Source: Rhodococcus sp. 4CII
GTDB taxonomy: Bacteria; Actinomycetota; Actinomycetes; Mycobacteriales; Mycobacteriaceae
Length of the DNA stretch: 64,000 nucleotides
Assembly (NCBI RefSeq): GCF_014256275.1
Contig: NZ_JACCFE010000002.1
Span: forward strand, 6,883,501-6,947,500
Direction: 5' to 3'
Shown one piece after another: positions 43,758-51,112 of the stretch. The notes beneath the pieces are model-generated. The model had not been told where the DNA came from. It did not search any database and saw only the letters and a list, made by a program, of their open reading frames with translations. Both the position numbers and the translations under genes were made by a program. Position 1 is the first letter of the stretch, and each line of letters begins with the position of its first letter.

Positions 43758-44360
43758 GGTCGTACCTTCCGTCGCGCCGAAGAGATCGAGAGACGGGGCG
43801 ACGTCCGCACCCAGGCGAAGCCGTCTCCATAGGCAAACCGGCAAAGCTCGGTCGTGCGCGAATCCTGGTCGCTTCAGCGATTCTCATTTCGGGTGCGCCG
43901 CCGGGAAGCGACGCCCACTCCTACTACACGCCTCAAACTCGGGGCCTTCAACTCCTCCGTTTGCGAGAGAGCCTGGCTCCGGCTGCTCGGCGGCCGCATG
44001 CCGACGGACCCGCACATGATCCTGGTCACCAGGTGGAGGCGCTGAATGCCCTTCTGACCGCGGTGGGCCCGTCTCGGGACCCCTGGTTCGACGAACCGGA
44101 ACCGCTCGAAGACGGGTGGCCGTGTGGGACCTGGAAACTACCCTGCGGGCGTTACCTGGGATCGGCTGGACGACGCTGATCGCCCGTCAACGGCCGCGAC
44201 TGTATTTGATCTGGGTGCGCCCAGCTGGCACGGGAGGAGTGCTTCTTGCCTTGCTGCGGTGGCTGTAGAAGCATCGGATAGCGGGGCGCCGGCTGGCGAT
44301 TGCATGTCGGGACGAGAGGCGACCCGGCATCGGGCGACGACACCACCTTTCGGAGGGATC
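43758..44360. other. Intergenic region before the SDR gene
   Basis: Several open frames are present. One at 43961-44179 gives VEALNALLTAVGPSRDPWFD, which is protein-like but unidentified. CGGAGGGATC at 44351-44360 is the ribosome site of the next gene. No promoter could be assigned. Confidence 0.3.
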
Positions 44361-45116
44361 ATGACCAGCGGAACCAGTCCCGTATCCAAGCCGCGGCAAC
44401 CGGAACTGCTCGGGCAGAGCGTGGTCGTGATCGGCGGCACCGCCGGCATCGGGCTCGAGACCGCACGACGCGCCCGGGCGGAGGGCGCCGATGTCATCCT
44501 GACCGGCCGCGATCCCGACCGGCTCGAGCAGGCGGCGCGGGAACTCGGCGCGCAACGCGCCGCAGCCTTCGACGCCAACGACACCGCTTCCCTGCAGGGG
44601 TTCTTTCAGGATCTGTCGTCACCGATCGACCATGTGATGGTGACGGCCGGCGGCCCGCATTACGGGCCCCTGCTCGAGATGGACTCGGACCAGGTGCGCC
44701 GGGAGCTCAGCGGGCACGTGGTCCTGGGTCTCGAGGTCGCGCGCAATGCGGCGAACAAGATGAGGCCTGGGGGCACGCTGCTGTTCATGGGCGGCACCGG
44801 CGGTCGGCGCGTCGGTCACGGTCTGGGGATCGCCTCCGCCGCTACTGCCGCGCTTCCTCCGTTCACCGCGGCCCTCGCGCTCGAGCTCGCGCCGGTTCGC
44901 GTGAACCTCATCGCCGCTGGCTTCGTCGACACCCCATTGTCGGCGTCGCTGCTCGGAGATCGACTCGAGGATCGACGAGCCGAGCTGCGGGCCACGCTCC
45001 CGATCGGCCGCGTCGTCGGCCCCGCCGACGTTGCTGCGCTCGCGATCCACATCATGAGTAACACCGCACTCACCGGCGCGACGTACGACATCGACGGCGG
45101 GCAGCAATTCGTATGA
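44361..45116 (+). CDS. Short-chain dehydrogenase/reductase
   Basis: 251 residues, Rossmann fold with GGTAGIGLETARRA (TGxxxGxG variant), NDTASLQGFF, VTAGGPHYGPLLEM (in place of NNAG), FMGGTGGRRVGHGLGIASAA and the C-terminal GATYDIDGGQQFV. The usual YxxxK is not obvious: the region after the GGTGG strand reads GHGLGIASAATAALPPFTAA, so Tyr and Lys of the catalytic motif seem to be missing. It may be a non-catalytic or divergent oxidoreductase. The ribosome site CGGAGGGATC supports ATG 44361. Confidence 0.8.
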   Translation: MTSGTSPVSKPRQPELLGQSVVVIGGTAGIGLETARRARAEGADVILTGRDPDRLEQAARELGAQRAAAFDANDTASLQGFFQDLSSPIDHVMVTAGGPHYGPLLEMDSDQVRRELSGHVVLGLEVARNAANKMRPGGTLLFMGGTGGRRVGHGLGIASAATAALPPFTAALALELAPVRVNLIAAGFVDTPLSASLLGDRLEDRRAELRATLPIGRVVGPADVAALAIHIMSNTALTGATYDIDGGQQFV

Positions 45117-45159
45117 CCACACACGACGTCGGTGGCCGTCGAGCTGGAGCATGACGACA

Positions 45160-45440
45160 TCAGAGACTCGCGTCGATACGTCCGCGGCCTGGTGAAATGC
45201 ACGGCACGAACAGTGGGGTGATGGTCCCCAGCCACCGCTTGGCGAACTCCTTGGCCAGCACGCGTGTGCCGACGGTGCGGAGCGCCGCGCCGAGCACTCG
45301 TCCCTCGAGGTTCTTGCCCCAGCGGACGACGACGGCGTCGATGTCGGTCGTCCCATCGGGCATCGGGCATCGGGCATCGGGGTGAGGGTGTCCAGGTGGC
45401 CCGAGCGACCTCCGACCACGTCGGAGTCGATGGTAGTCAT
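45160..45440 (-). pseudogene. Small ORF interrupted by a heptanucleotide repeat (possible phase variant)
   Basis: ATG 45440 starts MTTIDSDVVGGRSGHLDTLT and reaches the CCCGATG repeat. Beyond it the sense frame is a different one: TDIDAVVVRWGKNLEGRVLG then AALRTVGTRVLAKEFAKRWL and a stop at 45160. With four repeat units the two parts are out of frame; with two or five units they would join. An internal ATG in the last repeat could alone start a 67-residue protein. Domain not recognised. Confidence 0.4.
45354..45381. repeat. Heptanucleotide tandem repeat (CATCGGG)4
   Basis: Four perfect copies of CATCGGG on the plus strand (CCCGATG on the coding strand). A 7-bp unit changes frame with every gain or loss. 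Confidence 0.95.
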
Positions 45441-45537
45441 GACGACGCGGCGGGGATCGGACCAGTCGTAGGGCAGTCGTTCTCAGACACCGCCCGAATG
45501 TATGCCGCCGGTTCGGCGGCCGGTGATCAACACGATC

Positions 45538-45561
45538 GCTCCTCGCACGGATGCGAGGAGC
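45538..45561. terminator. Perfect 10-bp hairpin
   Basis: GCTCCTCGCA-CGGA-TGCGAGGAGC. It lies between the minus-strand repeat ORF and the plus-strand gene at 45633; either a terminator or an operator. Confidence 0.5.
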
Positions 45562-45632
45562 ACGACATTGAGTACCTTTCGGGGTCTTTGCACTCATTGA
45601 CCCCGCGTCTGACTTCGGCGAAGAATTTATGC

Positions 45633-46022
45633 ATGACACCCGATGAAGAGCTTCTGCACATCGACCAAGTCATCGACCGCCTCGATGCGCGATTCCCGGA
45701 CCTTCCCCGGGAGAGCATCGAACAGGTGGTGCGCTCCGCGCACGCGCACTTCGCGAACGGCAAGGTGCGTGACTTCGTTCCCCTTCTCGTCGAACGCCTC
45801 GCCCGAGAGAAACTTCAGGGCCTGGTGCCCGTCGATCCCGTCGTGCCGTTGGCGGCGCCGACGGCCGGCGCCGAGATGGCCGGCGTCGAGATGATCGGGG
45901 CCGAGATGATCGCGCGCCGCCGGTGGTGGTCGGGCTGGTTGCGAGGCTGGTACCCGGACACCCGGATGGCGATCGTCGTGGCAGCGCCGGAGCCGGTGTT
46001 TCCCGCCTCGGGCCGGACATGA
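45633..46022 (+). CDS. Three-helix-bundle dimerisation-domain protein
   Basis: 129 residues. IDQVIDRLDARFPDLPRESI then EQVVRSAHAHFANGKVRDFV and PLLVERLAREKL is a common actinobacterial three-helix domain found in small proteins of unknown role. After it, a Met/Glu repeat (AEMAGVEMIGAEMIA) and a hydrophobic tail lie beyond the typical family length. ATG 45633 has only a weak ribosome site. The promoter is not identifiable. Function unknown. Confidence 0.6.
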   Translation: MTPDEELLHIDQVIDRLDARFPDLPRESIEQVVRSAHAHFANGKVRDFVPLLVERLAREKLQGLVPVDPVVPLAAPTAGAEMAGVEMIGAEMIARRRWWSGWLRGWYPDTRMAIVVAAPEPVFPASGRT

Positions 46023-46117
46023 TCGTCCGATCCGGATCACCGACTCTCGAGTTCGGCTGCGTCGCTGAAGACGAGCCGACCGTCGTCCAGCGCGACGGCC
46101 CACCGCCGAACAGGCGC

Positions 46118-46291
46118 CTAGTCGCGGCCCAGGTGAGCGTTGGCGGCGACCTCGTCGCCGTGGTCCGAGACGACGGTGCCGGGTAGCCGGGCGATGTGGT
46201 TGCCGCCGGTACCGTCCCGGAACCAGACCTGAGAACCGACCGTGAATCGGCCTGATGCGCTGATGTTCGGCTGGTCGGGCACGGCTGTCAT
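46118..46291 (-). CDS. Small hypothetical protein, about 55 aa
   Basis: PNISASGRFTVGSQVWFRDG then TGGNHIARLPGTVVSDHGDE is a compact, probably beta-rich small protein. GGGAGA at 46292-46297 lies directly before ATG 46291; GTG 46282 is better spaced. No family recognised. Confidence 0.45.
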   Translation of the reverse strand: MTAVPDQPNISASGRFTVGSQVWFRDGTGGNHIARLPGTVVSDHGDEVAANAHLGRD

Positions 46292-46470
46292 TCTCCCATG
46301 GATGAGGCCCGCCGCCCGGCTGCCAACGGTGTTCACTTGCGGCGCACCCAGGCATCTGCATGGGACACCGGGTGCCGGTGTCCGACGTCACGGCTTGCCA
46401 CCCGGGCCGTGGGTCTCGGGCAGCTGAGTTGTCGATTGAGTTATCGAGCGCGAGAGGGAATCTGGGGACG

Positions 46471-47118
46471 ATGCGAGAACAGTTCGACGAGCAGCTCGAA
46501 GAGATCAGGGCGAACCTGGTCGAGCTGTGTGCCCTGACCGAGGCCGCGATCGATAGCGCATCCCGGGCCGTGCTGGACACCGATCTGCCTGCCGCCGACC
46601 GGGCCGCCGAGCTGAGTGCGAACATCGATATCCGTGCCCGAGAGCTCGATCATCGTGCGCTCACTCTGATCGCGCGCCAGCAACCGGTGGCACTGGATCT
46701 ACGGGCCTTGATCGGTGGTATGCACAACATTGCGGATCTGCAACGGATGGGTTCTCTGGCTGCGCACATCGCCGAGGTGGCGCGGTTGCACCATCCCGAG
46801 CCGGTCGTTCCCCACGAGCTGCGGGGCATCATCGCGGACATGGGCGCCGCGGCCACGGCGCAGGCCGCGGCCGCCCGAGAAATCCTGAGCACCCGCAACG
46901 AGGTGGCCGCGTTGGACCTGATCTGGGCGGACGAACGGACCGACGAGCTGCTCCGCAAGCTGTTCGCCGCCACAAAGAGCGACGACTGGCTTCATGGGGC
47001 CGCATCGGCGGTGAACATCACGTTGCTGGGTCGGTTCTACGAACGCTTCTGTGATCACACCGTCGAGATCGGTCGCCGCGTCATCTTCGTGGTCACCGGA
47101 GAATTTCCCGACCAATGA
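46471..47118 (+). CDS. phoU: Phosphate-specific transport regulator PhoU
   Basis: 215 residues, all-helical, with two PhoU repeats: MREQFDEQLEEIRANLVELC and LTEAAIDSASRAVLDTD, then LTLIARQQPVALDLRALIGG, and the second copy ending in YERFCDHTVEIGRRVIFVVT. PhoU links the Pst transporter to the PhoR/SenX3 sensor kinase and metal-ion clusters; the E/DxxxD-type ligands are present. No pst or senX3-regX3 genes are adjacent. GGGAATCTGGGGACG precedes ATG 46471. Gap 47119-47388 has nothing recognisable. Confidence 0.9.
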   Translation: MREQFDEQLEEIRANLVELCALTEAAIDSASRAVLDTDLPAADRAAELSANIDIRARELDHRALTLIARQQPVALDLRALIGGMHNIADLQRMGSLAAHIAEVARLHHPEPVVPHELRGIIADMGAAATAQAAAAREILSTRNEVAALDLIWADERTDELLRKLFAATKSDDWLHGAASAVNITLLGRFYERFCDHTVEIGRRVIFVVTGEFPDQ

Positions 47119-47388
47119 GGTCGGTGACGGTCGAGAACTACACCTATCAGGTAGGCCGGGAATACGAAACTGCATCGCCCCAAACTTTTCGGACCTTTCT
47201 CCGCGCGATCGCCGTCGAACATCGCTGACCGGGTGCTCGGGTACCCGGATCGTCGCCGGATCGATGCGGTGCAGCGGATGGGGTGCGGGTGCCGAGATGT
47301 CAGTGAAGTGCCCGACGGCAGGGCGGGAGTGGCGCTAGTGTTGCCGATGTCCGGCATGGCATGAGATGACTGTGGTGGAGAAGAACCG

Positions 47389-47679
47389 ATGGAGTTCCTG
47401 GTCGACATGGTGACCACTGTTCCCAAGGGCACCCCCGACGCGGCCGTCGCCGAGATCCGGGCCCGGGAGGCGGTACGGGCGCAGGAATTGGTGGCGCAGG
47501 GAAGCCTGCTGCGGCTCTGGCGGCCGCCGCTTGCCGCCGGTGAATGGCGCACGTGGGGCCTATTCCGCGCCGACGACGCGGAGCAGTTGGAACAGGTGCT
47601 TGCATCGATGCCGCTGCGGGTGTGGCGGCACGACACGGTGACACCCTTGTCACCGCATCCGAGTGACCCGGGCGTCTAG
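47389..47679 (+). CDS. Muconolactone delta-isomerase-like protein
   Basis: 96 residues. MEFLVDMVTTVPKGTPDAAV then EIRAREAVRAQELVAQGSLL, RLWRPP, GLFRADDAEQLEQVLASMPL matches the CatC family (muconolactone isomerase), a ferredoxin-like fold that assembles as a decamer. In the beta-ketoadipate pathway CatC makes 3-oxoadipate enol-lactone. No catA or catB neighbour is present, so this paralogue may act in another pathway. GGAGAAGAACCG precedes ATG 47389. Confidence 0.78.
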   Translation: MEFLVDMVTTVPKGTPDAAVAEIRAREAVRAQELVAQGSLLRLWRPPLAAGEWRTWGLFRADDAEQLEQVLASMPLRVWRHDTVTPLSPHPSDPGV

Positions 47680-48093
47680 GAGTGCCCCGGCTCGGCGGCA
47701 CAGGCCGGCGGCGGACAGACACAAGGGTCGTCATTCAGACCGAGCGGCCCGGATAGTCGGTGAGCGCGGAGATGGCGGCGCTCGCCCGGGTCCCGCCCCG
47801 GCGTGAGACCAGCGACCAGATCCAACTCGGGCTGGGGTGGACGCACGTGCCGCCCTGCAGGGGCGGCACTCCGCAGTGAGGGAAAGCATGCGCACACTAG
47901 CGTCGTCGGACACGTGTCATCCGGTGAGATCTTCATCGAGCCGTGCCGGTGATGTCACACGAATAACACAGTGAGCCAACATGTTTCCGATGGGACTGCC
48001 ACGTTACCGTGGGGCGTGTTAGCCGATAGGCTCTGGGGTGATAGATCTGTTCGACCGGCCCTCTCCGACCGCCAGCACCACCTGGGGGTCAGC
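47680..48093. other. Intergenic region with a hairpin
   Basis: A hairpin GTGCCGCC/GGCGGCAC at 47847-47869 may terminate the isomerase transcript. No convincing gene is seen on either strand. Confidence 0.4.
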
Positions 48094-48848
48094 GTGTCGT
48101 CCACCACCTTGCGCATTGCCTCGTTCAACGTCGAGAATCTCTTCTCCCGCCCCCGCGCGATGGGCAGCGCCCCGGAGGATGTGGGCCGGGAGATCCTCGA
48201 CGCCCATGCCCACCTCGGGGCGCTGATCGCCCAGGACACTACACCGACGGTGACAAGAAGCTGATCCTCGATCTGCTGGTCGCGCTGGATCTCGACCGAT
48301 CCGACACCGCCGCCTACGCGGTGCTGCGGCAGGTCCGCGGCCGTCTGGTCAGACGCTCGAAGGGGGTCACCACGATCGTCGCGGATGGTCGCGGCGACTG
48401 GGTCGGCTGGGTTGACCTGACCACAGAACGCATCGACGCACTCGCGATGACGCACACGGCGCAGGTATTGCGTGAGGTGAACGCCGACGTCACCGCCGTG
48501 ATCGAGGCCGAGGACCGGATCGCCCTCGAACGCTTCACCGAGGCCGCAATCGTCGACCCGGGCCGGAACCCGATATTCCCGCACGTGATGGTGATCGACG
48601 GAAACGACGACAGGGGCATCGACGTCGGAGTTTTGTCGAAGGCGGCGTATCCACTGCGGGGGATCAGCTCACATGTCGACGACCTCGCACCGACGGGACG
48701 CCCGATCTTCAGCCGCGACTGCCCCAAGTACACCTTCGCCTTCCCCGGCGACAGCGCCCTGGCGGGAGAGTCGTTGACGGTGCCGGTCAATCACCTCGAG
48801 AGCAAGGGCTACGGTCGGCCGACGGACAACAGGACTTGGCGAGTGTGA
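48094..48848 (+). pseudogene. Endonuclease/exonuclease/phosphatase family protein, frameshifted and truncated
   Basis: GTG 48094 starts SSTTLRIASFNVENLFSRPR, the EEP-family entry motif, and reads to ALIAQDT. A missing base near 48238 breaks the frame. In the next frame the protein continues TDGDKKLILDLLVALDLDRS, WVGWVDLTTE, VIEAEDRIAL (catalytic Glu context), FPHVMVIDGNDDRGIDVGVL and VNHLESKGYG. The protein stops at 48848, well before the C-terminal SDH motif, at the point where the convergent SDR remnant begins. Confidence 0.7.
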
Positions 48849-49430
48849 ATGCGGCTTCTTTCGCGAGAGTCTTGGTGAGCCCGAAGAGTCCGGATTTGGA
48901 AGCGGCGTAGTTGGCTTGGCCGATGTTGCCGGTTTCGCCGACGACCGAGGAGACGTTGACAATGCGTCCGGTTCCGCGGTCGAGCATGTGGGCGAGTGCG
49001 GCCTGGGAGAGGAAGAAGGCGCCGGAGAGATTGACCGCGAGGACGGTGGACCAGTCGTCGTCGGTGAGTTCGGTGACTGTTTTGTCGATGGTGATGCCGG
49101 CGTTGTTGATCAGGATGTCCAGTCGCCCGTGGGTGTCGACGACTTCGGCGATGGTGCGCCGGCAGTCGGCGGCCGAGCCGACGTTGCCCTGGTGCGCTGA
49201 GGCCGAGGCGCCGAACTGTCGGCAGGTCCGGCTGAGGTCGGCGGCGAACTGGTCGGCGGCGGCAGGGTTTCGGCTGTAGCCGACGGCGACGGTGGCGCCC
49301 TGGTGTGCGAGGCTGCGGGCGATCGCGCCGCCGATGCCGCGGGTTCCGCCGCTGACGAAGGCGACCCCCCGGTCAGCTTGCCGGTCGTCGGCGCGGGGGT
49401 GGCGGTGTCCTGGGGGGCTAGATCGTGCAT
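48845..49430 (-). pseudogene. FabG/PhaB-like 3-oxoacyl reductase, frameshifted and C-terminally truncated
   Basis: ATG 49430 starts MHDLAPQDTATPAPTTGKLT. A run of six G (49365-49370) is one short of the length needed to enter VAFVSGGTRGIGGAIARSLA. That is followed by the SDR motifs NNAGIT, NVSSVVGETGNIGQANYAAS (catalytic Ser, Tyr) and KSGLFGLTKTLAKEAAF (Lys). The C-terminal substrate-loop and VNGGMxM end are missing; the reading dissolves at the junction with the nuclease remnant. 49431-49727 contains no recognisable gene. Confidence 0.7.
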
Positions 49431-49727
49431 GCCGTCGCTTTCGATGGGTGGTGGGGTGGGGTCGGGCAGGAGAATTCGGACACTGTGACGCAGGACACGC
49501 CACTTTATGGGCCCGCCTGCGGTGCAACCCGGTCCGTGAACTCGCATCAGCCGATTGGTTGATGAACGCTCCGCCGCGCCCGGCCAGACGAGGCGATTGC
49601 CGTCCGAGTTCAGCAGGATCGACCACCCCTTTCGCCCCAATCGGCATCTGAAGAGCGCCCCCCCGATGGTGGGGCGAAATGCGTCAGTGCTTCGCTCCCG
49701 GCACAGGATCGCTGTCGCCGCCTCGGC

Positions 49728-49931
49728 TTATGGTTCGGCACCTGTCACCCGCTGTCGTGTGTGGTGTGCGTCGCGCAGTCGCCGCAGCAGTAGGTCGCCT
49801 GACGGAATGAGCGTAACGGAGTAGAACACGGCACCGCCGAGAGAATCCTCAGCCATGCAGGAGAAGACTCCGGCGGCGGAGACAACCAGCAGGCCGCATG
49901 CGAGACTCACAGCCCGGTACCTGAACGCCAT
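49728..49931 (-). CDS. Small membrane protein, 67 aa
   Basis: AFRYRAVSLACGLLVVSAAG then VFSCMAEDSLGGAVFYSVTL and IPSGDLLLRRLRDAHHTRQR: two short hydrophobic segments with a basic C-terminus. AAGGA lies about 11 nt before ATG 49931. It could be an intact small membrane protein or the N-terminus of a lost gene. 49932-50315 shows no feature. Confidence 0.45.
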   Translation of the reverse strand: MAFRYRAVSLACGLLVVSAAGVFSCMAEDSLGGAVFYSVTLIPSGDLLLRRLRDAHHTRQRVTGAEP

Positions 49932-50315
49932 CCTTCATCCGTCCTTCGATGCTCACTCGGTGAGGAGCGAAACCCTGGGTGTCGTGCGGCTGACAAGCCC
50001 CGCCAGACCGGCGACGCGAATCGTGATCAGACTGACGGAGCCCGTGCTCCCCGGTGCCAGGGAACGTCCCCCGGTTATCGAGTGCGAAACCGCTCACCCG
50101 GGGAGACGCGAAATAGATGACCACGCACGCGGTGGCACCACAAGGGTTTCGTCGGGGTCGGAGGCACGAATGCGTCACACCCCGGCGGGAACGACAAGCG
50201 CCAGTCGGTGGCGGTGTCGCGGGTCGTGGTGCGGGGCCCGCTGTTCGGATTGTGTTCATGGCATCGTTCAGTACGTGGTGTGGGGTCCGTCCGGCGGCGG
50301 GTTCAGTCTCGGCGC

Positions 50316-50653
50316 ATGTATGCGCGAGCGAATCGTTCGGCGGTGTTGCTGGGGCTGCTCGGCGGTGGTGTGGCTGTTGCGATGCACAGTACCTCGACGT
50401 TGCCCGCCCCGTGGTCTCAGAGGCGTTGCCGATTCCCGGCGTCCCTGACGGGTTGGTCCCCGACGGTTTGCTTCCTGCGCCGCCCCGCCCCCCTCCGATA
50501 CCGCATACGTCGGCGGCCGCGGCGAGGTATGCGGGCGTTGCACCACGCGAATGGGGTGTCGCGGTCACGGGCGCCGCCACTCGGCTAGCCGACCCAACTG
50601 ACGTGAAGTCCCACGTCGCGTCGTCGTACGGTCTGACGGGCGGCAGCCGGTGA
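50316..50653 (+). pseudogene. Polysaccharide deacetylase N-terminal remnant
   Basis: ATG 50316 reads MYARANRSAVLLGLLGGGVA, a signal anchor. After a frameshift near 50405 the next frame gives VSEALPIPGVPDGLVPDGLL, then AGVAPREWGVAVTGAATRLA and DPTD. PREWGxxVTGxxTRL is the segment just ahead of the TFDACGG catalytic motif in a group of exported NodB deacetylases. The catalytic domain itself is absent. Confidence 0.55.
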
Positions 50654-50826
50654 GCCTGGCAGAGGAGACCGCCGACGAGTTCACCGAGACGCTGCGGCGC
50701 CTGACCTCGGTGACGGTGACGGATCGGCTGTGGTTCGCGTTCCTCGATGCCTGGTACACGCTCCCGGAGGACCAGGGCCGCTCCCGCACGCTGGGTGCGG
50801 GCCCTTGGTGTGTGACGGGGCTGTGA
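50650..50826 (+). CDS. Short hypothetical ORF, 58 aa
   Basis: GTG 50650 reads SLAEETADEFTETLRRLTSV then TVTDRLWFAFLDAWYTLPED. It is protein-like and acidic at first, but could be the relic of a larger gene. No ribosome site is evident. The following 50827-51112 is intergenic, with an AT-rich patch at 50932-50982. Confidence 0.3.
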   Translation: MSLAEETADEFTETLRRLTSVTVTDRLWFAFLDAWYTLPEDQGRSRTLGAGPWCVTGL

Positions 50827-51112
50827 CGTGGTGTTCTGTCATTTTGCGGGGTTGTGATGTGGGCGGGCTGGGGTGGGCCTGGCGACTGTGGTGGGTGGGT
50901 GCTGGCGGGCGGTGTTCGGGTCTGTTCCACCCTTTTAGGATGTTTGTGACAGTTGTTGTTTTACAATATGTTTGGGTGTAGCTGAGCGACTTGGTAGCTG
51001 GTGAATCGTGTGAAGAGGACTTTCGGCGGATCTCGAGACGCGACGCGCCCTCAAAGCGTTATGTCTGGCAGGGGGCGATTCGCTGCGGTCGTTCCTCGGC
51101 GACACGAGACAA

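Noticed and set aside
47676..47936. Minus-strand 86-codon Cys/Pro-rich frame
   Set aside because: No start signal or domain, and it overlaps the end of the isomerase gene and a hairpin.
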